Counted from the stretch's first letter, positions 6,761 through 16,354 are shown. The stretch: DNA of 64,000 bases from JALYYC01 sp039922495 (GCA_039922495.1 JBDTEO010000029.1:62001-126000); one strand, 5' to 3'. Program-made: numbers and translations. Notes: generated by a model from the letters alone, not told the origin.

Positions 6761-8457
6761 TCCTGGAGTTGACGGTTCGCAACCTGGCGCTCATCGATGA
6801 GCTCCGGGTGCCATTTACGCCGGGACTGAACCTGTTGACCGGCGAAACCGGCTCCGGCAAGTCCATCATCATCGACGCCATGAACCTGGTCCTGGGCGAA
6901 CGGGCCAGTGCCGACATGATCCGCGACGGCCGCGATCAGGCGTTCATCGAGGCGGCGTTCGATCTCAGCCTGCGTCCGGCCCTCCGCCAGGGCCTCGAGG
7001 CCGCCGGCTACGAATCACCGGACGGGGTTATCGTCCTGATGCGCGAGCTGAACCGCAACGGCCGAACCCTTTGCCGGATCAACGGCCGGGTTTCGACCGT
7101 TGCGCAGCTGAAGGGGATCGCCGACCGCCTCGTGGAGATGCACGGCCAGCACGAGCACCAGTCGGTCCTGCAACCGGCGCGCCAGCTCGATCTACTCGAC
7201 GCCTTTGGCGGCGCCGGGCTGCGTGCCCTCCGCGACCAGGTGGGCGCCGCGCACGCGCGCTGGACTCGCGCCCGTGCGCTGCTCGACGAGACCGAGGCGG
7301 CGGTGCACGCCGATCAGCGCGAGCTCGATTTCTGGCGATTCCAGCTCGACGAGATCGAGGCGGTCCATCCGGATCCAGCCGAGGAGGAAGCCCTGCTCCA
7401 GGAACGACGCCGGGCGCTGCATGCCGAGCGACTGGCGCGGGCGGTCGAGGCCGTGCATGCGCTCGACGCCGACGAGGGATCCGCCGTCCATACGGTCTCT
7501 GTGGCGGCGGAGCGATTCCGCGGCCTCGAAGGCATCGATCCCGACCTCGACCAGCTCGCTGCGCTCCTCGGCGAGGTCGTCCTGCAGCTCCGGGAGCTCA
7601 GCGCGACGGCTCGCGGCCAGTCGGACCGCTGGCAGGTGGAACCCGCACGCCTCGAGGCGATCGAGGTTCGCCTGCACCAGCTCGATCGGCTGAAGGCGAA
7701 GTACGGGGGCTCGATCGCGGCGACGCTCGAGGAGGCGGCTCGTCTGCGCGATCGCCTCGAGGTGGTCGAGCACCGCGATGACCGAATGGCCGCGTTGCGA
7801 GCCGAGGACACGGACCTCACCAGCGCGCTCGCCGAGGTGGCGGCCGAGCTGAGCCGACACCGGCGCAAGGCAGCCGCGCGGCTCGAGCGCATCATCGAGC
7901 GGGAGCTGGCGAGCCTCAACATGCCGCGGGTTCGCTTCGCCGTTCGGGTGGCGCAGCAGGACGACCTGCGTGGACCTTCCATTGGCGGACGCCCGGTCCG
8001 CTGTACGGCGACCGGGGTCGACCAGGGTGCCTTCCTGCTGGCGGCGAACCCGGGCGAACCGCTGCTATCACTGGACCGCGCGGCATCTGGCGGCGAGCTG
8101 TCGCGCGTGATGCTCGCGCTCAAGGCCGTGCTGGCCGACGCCGATGACACGCCGACCCTGATTCTCGACGAGATCGACACCGGCATTGGCGGCGAGACGG
8201 CCAACCGCCTTGCCGAGAAGATGGCGGTCCTCAGCCGCGGTAAGCAGGTGATCTGCGTCACCCACCTGGCCGCCATCGCCGCGCGGGCCGACCATCACCT
8301 TGCGGTTGCCAAGTCTCTCCAGCGTGGCCGACATGTGACTGGAATCAGGACGCTCGACCCCAAGGAGCGGGTCGACGAGGTGGCCCGGCTGATCGCCGGG
8401 GAACGCGTGACGCCGGCGGCCCGCGCCAGCGCGCGCGAGCTCCTGGCCCGTCGATGA
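6757..8457 (+). CDS. recN: DNA repair protein RecN
   Basis: RecN is an SMC-like ATPase that gathers broken DNA ends for recombination. Walker A is GETGSGKS at residues 29-36. The central region (about 150-370) is a charged coiled coil. The C-terminal half carries the ABC signature LDRAASGGELSRVMLALK and Walker B TLILDEIDTGIGGE, with the H-loop ICVTHLAAIAARADHH. The full length of 566 aa fits the family. Start is GTG in an overlap with nadK, and the stop overlaps the HD gene. Confidence 0.96.
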   Translation: MILELTVRNLALIDELRVPFTPGLNLLTGETGSGKSIIIDAMNLVLGERASADMIRDGRDQAFIEAAFDLSLRPALRQGLEAAGYESPDGVIVLMRELNRNGRTLCRINGRVSTVAQLKGIADRLVEMHGQHEHQSVLQPARQLDLLDAFGGAGLRALRDQVGAAHARWTRARALLDETEAAVHADQRELDFWRFQLDEIEAVHPDPAEEEALLQERRRALHAERLARAVEAVHALDADEGSAVHTVSVAAERFRGLEGIDPDLDQLAALLGEVVLQLRELSATARGQSDRWQVEPARLEAIEVRLHQLDRLKAKYGGSIAATLEEAARLRDRLEVVEHRDDRMAALRAEDTDLTSALAEVAAELSRHRRKAAARLERIIERELASLNMPRVRFAVRVAQQDDLRGPSIGGRPVRCTATGVDQGAFLLAANPGEPLLSLDRAASGGELSRVMLALKAVLADADDTPTLILDEIDTGIGGETANRLAEKMAVLSRGKQVICVTHLAAIAARADHHLAVAKSLQRGRHVTGIRTLDPKERVDEVARLIAGERVTPAARASARELLARR

Positions 8458-8957
8458 CCGGGGCGGCCCTGCATCGTCTCTCCCAGTTCTGGCGACACAC
8501 CGCCGCCCGGGTGACGGCCGCCGAGCTGATCCGAGCTCGCACGATCCTCGGTGCTGAGCTGTCGGGATTCTTTGCCGACCTCCCGGTCAACGACCAGCGA
8601 CACGGACTCGACGTGCTCGAAACTATCGACCAATCGGTCGCCCTGCCGCCGGCGCTTCTGCAGCAGGCCGCGCTCCTCCACGACATGGGCAAGATCGGCG
8701 CAGAGTTTTCGGTCATTGAACGGAGCCTGACCGTGCTCATCCAATCCATCGCACCCCGCCTGTTGCCCGTCCTGCTGCGGTCGCGGCCGGCATTCGCACG
8801 CCGATATGCGATCTACGCCGACCATGCCCGCATCGGTGCCGAACGGCTGCAGGCGGCCGGGGCGGCCGAGCTGGCCGCGGTCGTCGCCGAGCATCACGCG
8901 ACGCACCCCGAACACGAGGCGACCCGCATGTTGCAGCGGGCCGATCACGCCAATTGA
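8454..8957 (+). CDS. HD-domain protein, putative metal-dependent phosphohydrolase
   Basis: This 167-aa protein has an HD domain. The His-Asp pair is in LLHDMGKIG (about residue 74), with a later metal-ligand His in DHARIGAERL and a final VVAEHHATHP. The family hydrolyses nucleotides or cyclic dinucleotides, but nothing here fixes the substrate. It overlaps recN by ATGA and scpA by four bases, so it is expressed within the same run. The link to chromosome genes is positional only. Confidence 0.82.
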   Translation: MTGAALHRLSQFWRHTAARVTAAELIRARTILGAELSGFFADLPVNDQRHGLDVLETIDQSVALPPALLQQAALLHDMGKIGAEFSVIERSLTVLIQSIAPRLLPVLLRSRPAFARRYAIYADHARIGAERLQAAGAAELAAVVAEHHATHPEHEATRMLQRADHAN

Positions 8958-9712
8958 CTGAGCGCACGCTCGCCGAGGTCGAGCAGGATCCCGTCTACCT
9001 GGTTCGCACCGCCGCCTTCGACGGACCGATCGAGTTGCTCCTCAGCCTCGCCCAGCGCGCCGAGGTGGACCTGGCGGCGGTCCCCCTGGCCAGCCTGACC
9101 GACGACTATCTCCGGGAGATCGAACGACGGCGGCCGCCGCTCGACCAGCTGGCTGCGTTCCTCGTGATCGGCGCCCGCCTGGTCCAGCTGAAGGCGGCCG
9201 GTCTCATGCCGCAACCGCAGGTGACCGACGAAGAGGACCTGCAGGCCTGGGAAGAGGCGATCAAGGACCGGCTCGAGGAGTACAAGCGCTTCAAGGAACT
9301 GGCCGAATCGCTGATGCAGCGCCATGCGAGCGGCCGCTTTACGTTCGCCGGGCTGCTCGAGCCGGACGTGATTCCACAGGCCCGCGTGCAGGTGAGCCTC
9401 GATGCGCTGGCCGCCGCATTCCAGCACGTGCTCGACCGGCTGCCGCCGCAGGATCAGCTCACCTTCGAGATGGAGCATGTCTCGTTAGGCGACAAGCTCG
9501 AGGAACTCCGGAGCATGCTCGGTCAGCATCCAGAGATGAACTTCAGCGCCGTCTTCAGCCGTAGTCGCAGCCGGCTCGAAGCGGTGGTCACCTTCCTCGC
9601 CCTGCTGGAGCTGATTAGAATCGGGGAGGTCAGCGTGAGCCAACCGTCCGCCTTTACGGAGATCCAGGTTCGGTCACATGGGAGGAAGTTGCCGGATGAG
9701 CATGACGACTGA
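8954..9712 (+). CDS. scpA: Segregation and condensation protein A
   Basis: ScpA is the kleisin that bridges SMC heads in the condensin-like complex. The N-terminal signature AFDGPIELLLSLAQRAEVDLAAVPL and the following LTDDYLREIE are clear, as is the C-terminal winged-helix block VVTFLALLELIRIGEVSVSQ (part of it). It starts with TTG at 8954 in a TTGA overlap. The 252-aa length is normal. The scpB start lies inside its 3' end. smc itself is not in the window. Confidence 0.95.
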   Translation: MTERTLAEVEQDPVYLVRTAAFDGPIELLLSLAQRAEVDLAAVPLASLTDDYLREIERRRPPLDQLAAFLVIGARLVQLKAAGLMPQPQVTDEEDLQAWEEAIKDRLEEYKRFKELAESLMQRHASGRFTFAGLLEPDVIPQARVQVSLDALAAAFQHVLDRLPPQDQLTFEMEHVSLGDKLEELRSMLGQHPEMNFSAVFSRSRSRLEAVVTFLALLELIRIGEVSVSQPSAFTEIQVRSHGRKLPDEHDD

Positions 9713-10244
9713 GCTGGCAGTCCGCGAAGAGCAGGCGTTGGCCGCGGCGCTCGAGGCCGTCCTCTTCACCCTCAATCGTCCGGTGACCGTCCTTGAGCTC
9801 CAGGACATTCTGCAGGCGCCCCTCCCCATGGTGGAAAGTGCCGCGGCCGGCCTCGGGCAAACGCTCGAGGGCCGCGGGCTGTTTCTGCAGCGGCATCAGG
9901 ACCAGCTCCAGCTCGTCACCGATCCGGCGCAGGCGGATGTTGTGCGCCGGGTCCTTCGTCCCGAGTACCCGTCGCGCTTATCGCCGGCCGCCTATGAGAC
10001 GCTCGCGATCGTCGCCTACCGCCAGCCACTCACGCGAGCTCGCATCGAGGAGATCCGCGGCGTCAACTGCGAGGCCGTGCTCGAGAGCCTGGAGGAAAAG
10101 GGCTTGATCGAGGAGACCGGACGCCTCGAGACCCCGGGCTCACCGCGTCTCTTCGGGACGACCATGAAGTTCCTCCAGATCCTCGGCGTTAGCAGCCTTG
10201 ATGCGCTGCCTCCCTTACCCCAATCCGCCTCAACCACTACCTAG
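9696..10244 (+). CDS. scpB: Segregation and condensation protein B
   Basis: ScpB dimerises and binds ScpA in the SMC complex. It has two winged-helix domains, recognised by AALEAVLFTLNRPVTVLEL and SPAAYETLAIVAYRQPLTRARIEEIRG, then a closing GSPRLFGTTMKFLQILGV. I chose ATG 9696 because GGAGG at 9680-9684 lies about 11 bases upstream; ATG 9678 is inside that site and ATG 9702 is also possible. It overlaps scpA by 17 bases and runs past the apparent rluB start. Confidence 0.94.
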   Translation: MSMTTELAVREEQALAAALEAVLFTLNRPVTVLELQDILQAPLPMVESAAAGLGQTLEGRGLFLQRHQDQLQLVTDPAQADVVRRVLRPEYPSRLSPAAYETLAIVAYRQPLTRARIEEIRGVNCEAVLESLEEKGLIEETGRLETPGSPRLFGTTMKFLQILGVSSLDALPPLPQSASTTT

Positions 10245-10939
10245 CGCGCTCCGGCGTTGCCGCTCGCCGCAAGGCTGATCGCCTGATCGCTGCCGGCCAG
10301 GTGCGCGTCAATGGGCTGCCGGCCAGCCCGGGCCAGGACGTCGATCCCGGCGTTGACGCGGTCACGGTCGACGGTGCGCCGGTCCGCCCAGTCGCGGGAC
10401 ACACCTACCTGCTCCTCAACAAGCCGGTCGGCGTGCTGACCAGCGTCGGGGATGCCCGCGGCCGAGCCAGCGTGGTCGACCAGCTCCCGCCGGGAACGCC
10501 GCGCGTATTTCCCGTCGGCCGTCTCGATCTGGATAGCCGCGGCTTGATCCTCCTCACCGACGACGGCGAGCTCGCGGTCAGACTGATGCACCCCCGCTAC
10601 CATGTCGAGAAAGAATATGTCGTCGTGATTTCCGGGCAGCCGAAGGCGGAAGCGCTGGATCGGCTGAACAGGGGGATGGTGATCAAGGGGGAAGACTTTG
10701 CGCCGGTGGCGGTGCGGATTCTCCAGGGTGGGAGCGTGCAATCGCGCCTCAGCATGACCCTCCGGGAGGGCAAGAACCGCGAGATCAGGCGCCTCTGGCA
10801 GGCCCTCGGCCATCAAGTCCTGGACCTCCAGCGAACCCGGATGGACGGGCTCCGCCTGGGAACTCTCGCCGAAGGCTCGTCGCGACCGCTCGATGCGGTC
10901 GAGGTCGCGGCGCTGCGAGCCGCCGCGGGGCTGACATGA
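10223..10939 (+). CDS. rluB: Pseudouridine synthase RluB family, with apparent ATC start
   Basis: This enzyme converts a specific 23S rRNA uridine to pseudouridine. An N-terminal S4 domain (RLNHYLARSGVAARRKAD) precedes the RluB/RsuA catalytic domain with the nucleophile Asp in VGRLDLDSRGLILLTDDGE and the ending LREGKNREIRRLWQALGH. The S4 domain is intact only if translation starts upstream of GTG 10301. The frame opens at 10202 and contains no ATG, GTG or TTG before 10301. ATC 10223 gives the family-typical M-RLN start within scpB. From GTG 10301 the protein would lose most of S4. Confidence 0.88.
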   Translation: MRLNHYLARSGVAARRKADRLIAAGQVRVNGLPASPGQDVDPGVDAVTVDGAPVRPVAGHTYLLLNKPVGVLTSVGDARGRASVVDQLPPGTPRVFPVGRLDLDSRGLILLTDDGELAVRLMHPRYHVEKEYVVVISGQPKAEALDRLNRGMVIKGEDFAPVAVRILQGGSVQSRLSMTLREGKNREIRRLWQALGHQVLDLQRTRMDGLRLGTLAEGSSRPLDAVEVAALRAAAGLT

Positions 10940-11598
10940 TCATCGCCATCGACGGCCCGGCGGGGTCGGGCAAGACCACTATCGGGCGCCTCGTCGCTGA
11001 AGCGCTGGGCTTCGCCCTGGTCGACACCGGGCTCTTCTATCGGGCGGTGACCGTCGAAGCACGCCGGCTGGGCATCGCGACCACCGATCCGCGGGCGCTC
11101 GCGGTGATGGTGGCCGGAATGAAGATCGACGTGAACAGCGCGGTGTCGTCGGGACAGCCGCAGGTCGAAGTCGACGGTCGGGACGTCAGCCAGGAGGCGG
11201 TCGACCCGGCGATCGCGCCCGAGCTGGCCCGCATCTCGCAGCTGTCCGAGGTCCGACGGCTTCTGGTCGAGCCGCAGCGCCGGACCGGGCGGGCGGATGC
11301 GGTCGTCCTCGGTCGGGACATCGGCACCGTGATCTTCCCTGAGGCCGACGTCAAGTTCCTCTTCACCGCTCCGCCGGCGGAACGGGTGGCCCGGCGCCGG
11401 CGAGAGCTCGATCTCGCCCGAGGCAGCGCCACCTCCGATTCCGTGCTGGAGCAGGAAATCGATGCTCGGGACCGCGCGGATCGTGAGCGTGAAATTGCCC
11501 CGTTGCGCGCGGCACCCGATGCTATAATCGTCGCCACTGAAGGCAAGTCGGTGCGCCAGGTCTTTGACGAGGTGATGCGCCGGCTGCCAAAGCACTAA
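10936..11598 (+). CDS. cmk: Cytidylate kinase
   Basis: Cmk phosphorylates CMP and dCMP. The P-loop IDGPAGSGKTTIGRLVAEAL is at the N-terminus, the block DTGLFYRAVT binds substrate, and GRDIGTVIFPEADVKFLFTA is the family core. The length of 220 aa is standard. The ATG overlaps the rluB stop (ATGA). The order scpB-rluB-cmk-plsC is common in Gram-positive bacteria. Confidence 0.96.
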   Translation: MIIAIDGPAGSGKTTIGRLVAEALGFALVDTGLFYRAVTVEARRLGIATTDPRALAVMVAGMKIDVNSAVSSGQPQVEVDGRDVSQEAVDPAIAPELARISQLSEVRRLLVEPQRRTGRADAVVLGRDIGTVIFPEADVKFLFTAPPAERVARRRRELDLARGSATSDSVLEQEIDARDRADREREIAPLRAAPDAIIVATEGKSVRQVFDEVMRRLPKH

Positions 11599-11603
11599 TC
11601 GCT

Positions 11604-12260
11604 TTGAGCTATTCCCTCCTCACACGTCTTGCACGGCTCCTCACCCGTGCTTTGCTGGGTTCAAAGTTCCACCTGCGCGGCCGGGACCACGTCCCGCCAG
11701 CCGGGTCGGTGCTGATCGTCTCGAACCATGTGGGCGCGGTCGATCCGGCGCTGATCGGTGGCTGGGCGCCGCGGCCGGTCTGGTTCATGGCCAAGGCCGA
11801 GCTGTTCGAGGGTCGCTGGGCCTGGTTGATGCGCGCCTACCATGCCTTTCCGGTCATCCGCCACTCGGCCGACCGATCGGCGTTGCGCCGCGCCTTCGAC
11901 GTCCTCAAGCAGGGAAAGGCGCTGGTGTTGTTCCCGGAGGGCCACCGATCCGAGCACGCCACCTTGCTTCGAGCCGAGCCGGGAGCCGGCTTCATCGCCC
12001 GTCGTTCCGGGGCGGCGGTGCTCCCGCTCGCGATCACGGGAACACAGAATGTGCTCCCGCGCCACAGCCGGTTACCGAAACGGGCCGACGTATCGATGGT
12101 GTTTGGGGCGCCGTTTGCGCTGCCAGAGCGGAATCGCGACGGAAGCCCGATGGATCACCAGCAAACCGCCGATTTCTTGATGGGGAAGATTGCCCAGCTC
12201 CTGCCGTTTGAATACCAGGGGGCCTATGCGACCCCCGCCAAGCAGAGCGCCAACGGATGA
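11604..12260 (+). CDS. plsC: 1-acylglycerol-3-phosphate acyltransferase (PlsC family)
   Basis: The protein places a second acyl chain on lysophosphatidic acid in phospholipid synthesis. The HX4D catalytic motif is NHVGAVD, and the glycerol-3-phosphate-binding motif is FPEGHRS. It starts with TTG 11604, five bases after cmk, and overlaps the phoH start by four bases. The 218-aa length is normal. It follows cmk, as in many Terrabacteria. Confidence 0.93.
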   Translation: MSYSLLTRLARLLTRALLGSKFHLRGRDHVPPAGSVLIVSNHVGAVDPALIGGWAPRPVWFMAKAELFEGRWAWLMRAYHAFPVIRHSADRSALRRAFDVLKQGKALVLFPEGHRSEHATLLRAEPGAGFIARRSGAAVLPLAITGTQNVLPRHSRLPKRADVSMVFGAPFALPERNRDGSPMDHQQTADFLMGKIAQLLPFEYQGAYATPAKQSANG

Positions 12261-13579
12261 AGAAAATCTACGTGCTCGACACCAACGTCCTCCTCCACGA
12301 TCCGAACGCGATCTTCTCCTTCGACGACAACGAGATCGTGATCCCGCTGATCGTGATCGAAGAGGTCGATGGCCAGAAGCGGCGCCAGGACGAGGTTGGC
12401 CGCCACGCCCGCCTGATCGCGCACCACTTGGATGACCTGCGCGCCACAGGCAAGCTGTCCGAGGGTGTGGCGCTTCGTCACGGGGGCACGCTTCGGGTGG
12501 AGCTGAAGCGACAAGACAATGGCCATCTCCCAGAGGATCTCGATCCACACAAGGCCGACAACCAGGTTATCGCGCTGACGCTCCAGCTGCGCGCCGATCA
12601 CTCCGAGACGCCGGTGATCCTCGTCAGCAAGGACATCAACGTCCGCGTCAAGGCCGACGCCCTGAACCTGCAAGTACAGGACTACGAGACCGACAAGATG
12701 GTGCGGAATGAGGAGGATCTCTACGACGGGATGACCACTCTGCAGGTCGGGCCCGAAGACATCGAGACCTTCAACAAGACCAACATGTTCCAACCGTCGA
12801 ACGGCCGCCTGTACTGCAACCAGTTCGTGCATTTCAAGTCGCTGAATGGCACCAAGTCGAGCGCGCTCGGCCGCTTCGATGCGGAATCCCAGCAAGTCGT
12901 CGGCCTGGCCCCGATGAAGAAAGAGATCTGGGGCATCCAGCCCAAGAACCTCGGCCAGCGGTTCGCCTTCGACATCCTGCTGGACGACCGGGTGCCCTTC
13001 GTCACGATGACCGGCCAGGCGGGCACCGGGAAGACCCTGCTGGCGCTGGCGGCCGGCCTCAGCAAAGTCCTCGACCAGCACCGCTTCCGCCGGTTGCTCG
13101 TCACCCGCCCCGTGATCCCGATGGGCAAGGATGTCGGCTATCTCCCCGGCGATAAGGACGAGAAGCTCCGGCCCTGGATGCAGCCGATTTACGACAACCT
13201 CGAGTACCTGATGGGCTGCATATACAAGGAGCAGATGGCGGCGGACATGATCCGGCACATCCAGGACAAGGGGATCTTCGAGGCCGAGGCCCTGACCTAC
13301 ATCCGCGGCCGGAGCATCCCGCAGCAATTCATCATCGTCGACGAGGCCCAGAACCTGACCCCCCATGAGGTCAAGACGATCGTCTCCCGCGCCGGCGAGG
13401 GGACGAAGATCGTGCTCACGGGCGACCCGAACCAGATCGATCATCCCTACCTCGATTTCCGAAGCAACGGCCTCTGCTATGCGATCGAGAAATTCAAAGA
13501 CAACCCGCTGGCCGGCCACGTCACCCTGACCAAGGGGCAGCGCTCCGAACTGGCCGAGCTGGCGGCAAAACTGCTCTAG
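12257..13579 (+). CDS. PIN-PhoH fusion protein (PhoH2-type RNA helicase/nuclease)
   Basis: An N-terminal PIN ribonuclease domain (VLDTNVLLHDP, then IEEVDGQKRR and DNQVIALTLQL) is fused to a PhoH ATPase. Walker A is GQAGTGKT at residues 253-260, and Walker B is FIIVDEAQNLTPHEVKTI. This architecture (440 aa) is that of the PhoH2 proteins, for which ATP-dependent RNA unwinding and cleavage have been reported. It is distinct from the short PhoH found beside ybeY. ATG overlaps plsC, and the gene ends the long coupled run begun at nusB. Confidence 0.93.
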   Translation: MKKIYVLDTNVLLHDPNAIFSFDDNEIVIPLIVIEEVDGQKRRQDEVGRHARLIAHHLDDLRATGKLSEGVALRHGGTLRVELKRQDNGHLPEDLDPHKADNQVIALTLQLRADHSETPVILVSKDINVRVKADALNLQVQDYETDKMVRNEEDLYDGMTTLQVGPEDIETFNKTNMFQPSNGRLYCNQFVHFKSLNGTKSSALGRFDAESQQVVGLAPMKKEIWGIQPKNLGQRFAFDILLDDRVPFVTMTGQAGTGKTLLALAAGLSKVLDQHRFRRLLVTRPVIPMGKDVGYLPGDKDEKLRPWMQPIYDNLEYLMGCIYKEQMAADMIRHIQDKGIFEAEALTYIRGRSIPQQFIIVDEAQNLTPHEVKTIVSRAGEGTKIVLTGDPNQIDHPYLDFRSNGLCYAIEKFKDNPLAGHVTLTKGQRSELAELAAKLL

Positions 13580-13611
13580 TGATCGGTCGACCCGGCGCCG
13601 GGCGCCCCGCC

Positions 13612-13617
13612 TAGTAC
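13612..13617 (+). promoter_or_regulatory. Putative -10 element before the dinG-like gene
   Basis: TAGTAC in the 48-base gap after phoH lies ten bases before the GTG start at 13628. A second candidate, TAGAAC (13620-13625), overlaps it but is too close. There is no Shine-Dalgarno, so this would be another leaderless-type start. The gap also holds GC-rich inverted repeats. Confidence 0.25.
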
Positions 13618-13627
13618 CGTAGAACCA

Positions 13628-16354
13628 GTGCAACGCACGCTGGTCGCCCTTGATCTCGAGACGACGGGCTTGAGCCCCCGCCTCGATCGGATCATCGAGG
13701 TCGGGGCGGTCCGATTCCACGGAGACGAGGTCCTCGCGAGCTTCCAATCGCTGGTCAGGCCGGAGGTCCCGATCCCGGCGGCGGTGCAGGAGCTGACCGG
13801 GATCCGCGATGCGGACGTGGTGGGCGCGCCCCATCCCGAGCAGGTCCTGGCCGAGCTGATCGATTTCGTCGGCGACAGCCCGGTCGTGGCCCACAGCGGC
13901 ACCTTCGACCTCTCCTATCTCGGCCTCGGGGAAGATGGCCGCTCGCGCTACGTCCTGTTCGATACCCTCGACCTGGCGCGCATCGTCCTCCCGATGGCTC
14001 CCAGTCACAGCCTGCCGCATCTGTCCCACAGTCTCGGCCTGACCCACCGGCAACCGCACCGTGCCCTGTCCGACGCCGACGCCGCCCGCCAGCTGTTCAA
14101 TTACCTCTGGCAGTTCGTTCGCGGCTTTCCCCCGGCGCTCCTCGATCAGCTGCTGGAGGTGACGGCCGGCTGGGAGGATCCGCTTCACGACTTTCTCACC
14201 GGGGCGGTGGCGGCCGGTCCGAGCGGGGCGTCAACCCTGACGCAGCCGGGACCGAACGCGACCCCTTTGTCGCGGGATACCAAGCCGTCAACCGATCCGC
14301 AGGCGATCCGGGCCCTGCTCGGCCCAACCGGGCCGATGGCCGAACGGCTCGACGACTACGAGCTTCGCGAGTCGCAATTGCAGATGACGCTGGCGGTGGC
14401 GCAACTCTTCGACCGAGGCGGCCGCCTGCTCGTCGAAGCCGGTCCCGGCACGGGAAAGTCACTCGCCTACCTGGTGCCGGCGGTGCATCATGCGGTGGCC
14501 ACCGGGGAGCGGGTGGTGGTGGCCACGAACACGATCACCCTGCAGGAGCAGCTCTACGCAAAGGACATTCCCTTCCTGCGCAGCTGGCTGCCCTTCGATT
14601 TTCGCGCGGCCCTGCTGAAGGGCCGGTCGAACTATGTCAGCCTGCGCCGCTGGAACCGCTACCTGACGGCTCCGAGCCGCCGGGCGGATGGAAGCTGGTC
14701 GCCCGAGGAGGTCCGCTTCAAGCTGCGCATGCTCGTCTGGCTGGCCCAGACGCGGCACGGCGATCGATCCGAGATCAAGCTCAACGGACTGGACGACCTC
14801 TTCTGGCTGCGGGCGGCCTCCACAGCCGACGACTGCCTCGCCGGCCATTGCGAGAACTACCGGAGCAAGCGATGCTTCTACTGGAACAGCCGTCGCGCCG
14901 CCCAGGAGGCCGACGTGATCGTCACCAATCACGCGCTGCTGCTGGCCGATGCCCTGAAGGGAGGTTCCGTCCTGCCCGCCCATGAACATGTGATCGTCGA
15001 CGAAGCGCATCAGCTCGAAGAGGCGGCCGTCGAGGCCTTGACTCTCCGCGTGGGAGAGGAGGAGATGCTCGAAAGCCTTGACGGGACGATGACCTGGTTT
15101 CGGGCCGCCTGTGGAACGCCCAGCGCCCGACTGCAGGCGAACGCGGCCGAGCTGCGGCGCGCCTCGGGACGGTTTTTTGCGGACGCCCGTCAGACCACCA
15201 AATCCCTGCAACCCGCGATTCCAGTCCGGCCGGGCCGCGAGGAGGCGATCATCCTGGATCAGGCCTGTCGCGCCCTGCCGGAGATGATCGACCTTGCCGC
15301 CCGCGCCGTCGAGCTGGTGGAGCGGGGGACGGGTCTGCTTCAGGAACTCCAGGCGGCCGCGGCCCGGCTCCCGCTGGAGACCCACTCGCACGCCGAACGC
15401 GAATTCGACCTGTTCACCACGCAGCTGGAGGGCCGGATCGCCGTGCTGGAGCAGGCCTTCCGCCGGCCGCGCCCCGACCGCCTGTACTGGGTCGGTGCGG
15501 AGCGGCGCTCCGGCCGTGCCCTCGTGCAGGCGGCGCCGACAACCGCGGGGCACCTGCTGCAAGAGGGGGCCTTTGCCGGGAAGACGACCGTGATTTTCAC
15601 CTCGGCGAGCCTGGCGGTGGCCGAATCGTTTGACTATTTCAAGCGCGGCGTCGGCCTCAGTGACCTCAGCACGCATGAGATGGTTCTCGCCTCGCCCTTC
15701 GATTACCTGTCGCAGGCGCTCCTCTGCCTGCCCACCGATCTTCGTGAGCTGACCGACCCGGCTTTTCTCGACCAGGTCACGACCATCGTGGCCGACGTCG
15801 CGGAATCCATCCAGGGCAGGACCCTGGTGCTTTTTACCGCCCACCAGCAACTGCGTGACGTCGCGGATCGCCTTCGAGCCCGGCTGAGCCACAGCAATCT
15901 ACGGGTCCTCGCCCAAAACCTCGACGGAACCCGTCGCCAGCTGCTGGGCGAGTTTCAGGCGAACGCGCGGACGGTCCTTCTCGGCACCAGCAGCTTTTGG
16001 GAAGGCATCGATGTCCCAGGGGATGCACTCTCGTGCGTCGTCATCGTGCGCCTGCCTTTCAAGGTCCCGGGTGACCCGTTGCAGCTCGCCCGCAGCGCCC
16101 GGCTCGCCGATCCGTTTGGGCAGCTGGCGTTGCCCGAAGCCGTTCTCCGGCTCAAGCAGGGCTTCGGCCGGTTGATCCGGCGCCGAAGCGACCGCGGCGC
16201 GGTCGTGCTGCTCGACCACCGGATTGCCAACCGGGCGTACGGGCGCGCCTTTCTGGACGCGCTGCCCAGGGCCGCGATCAGCATGGGCGCCTCCGACGAC
16301 ATCGCACCAGCCATCGCGCAGTGGCTCAACCTGCCGAGCCCGGCGGCGGTATGA
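13628..16354 (+). CDS. dinG: DnaQ-like exonuclease fused to DinG-family helicase
   Basis: Residues 1-165 are a DEDD exonuclease: LDLETTGLSP, AHSGTFDLSYL and PHRALSDADAA. The rest is an XPD/DinG superfamily 2 helicase with Walker A GPGTGKS (272-278), the DEAH box VIVDEAHQLEEAA, and motif VI QGFGRLIRRRSDRG. This is the layout of the Gram-positive DinG. Three cysteines of the iron-sulphur region are present (C403, C408, C416), but the expected first Cys in the NYLCLRR block is Ser (S338). The cluster may therefore be altered or absent. GTG start; 908 aa. Confidence 0.92.
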   Translation: MQRTLVALDLETTGLSPRLDRIIEVGAVRFHGDEVLASFQSLVRPEVPIPAAVQELTGIRDADVVGAPHPEQVLAELIDFVGDSPVVAHSGTFDLSYLGLGEDGRSRYVLFDTLDLARIVLPMAPSHSLPHLSHSLGLTHRQPHRALSDADAARQLFNYLWQFVRGFPPALLDQLLEVTAGWEDPLHDFLTGAVAAGPSGASTLTQPGPNATPLSRDTKPSTDPQAIRALLGPTGPMAERLDDYELRESQLQMTLAVAQLFDRGGRLLVEAGPGTGKSLAYLVPAVHHAVATGERVVVATNTITLQEQLYAKDIPFLRSWLPFDFRAALLKGRSNYVSLRRWNRYLTAPSRRADGSWSPEEVRFKLRMLVWLAQTRHGDRSEIKLNGLDDLFWLRAASTADDCLAGHCENYRSKRCFYWNSRRAAQEADVIVTNHALLLADALKGGSVLPAHEHVIVDEAHQLEEAAVEALTLRVGEEEMLESLDGTMTWFRAACGTPSARLQANAAELRRASGRFFADARQTTKSLQPAIPVRPGREEAIILDQACRALPEMIDLAARAVELVERGTGLLQELQAAAARLPLETHSHAEREFDLFTTQLEGRIAVLEQAFRRPRPDRLYWVGAERRSGRALVQAAPTTAGHLLQEGAFAGKTTVIFTSASLAVAESFDYFKRGVGLSDLSTHEMVLASPFDYLSQALLCLPTDLRELTDPAFLDQVTTIVADVAESIQGRTLVLFTAHQQLRDVADRLRARLSHSNLRVLAQNLDGTRRQLLGEFQANARTVLLGTSSFWEGIDVPGDALSCVVIVRLPFKVPGDPLQLARSARLADPFGQLALPEAVLRLKQGFGRLIRRRSDRGAVVLLDHRIANRAYGRAFLDALPRAAISMGASDDIAPAIAQWLNLPSPAAV

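Noticed and set aside
12224..14188. A 654-codon open frame on the minus strand
   Set aside because: It lies antisense to the PIN-PhoH and DinG genes, which have full domain signatures. Long antisense frames are a by-product of high GC at third codon positions.
14459..15892. A 477-codon minus-strand frame inside the helicase gene
   Set aside because: It is antisense to conserved helicase motifs and shows no domain pattern.
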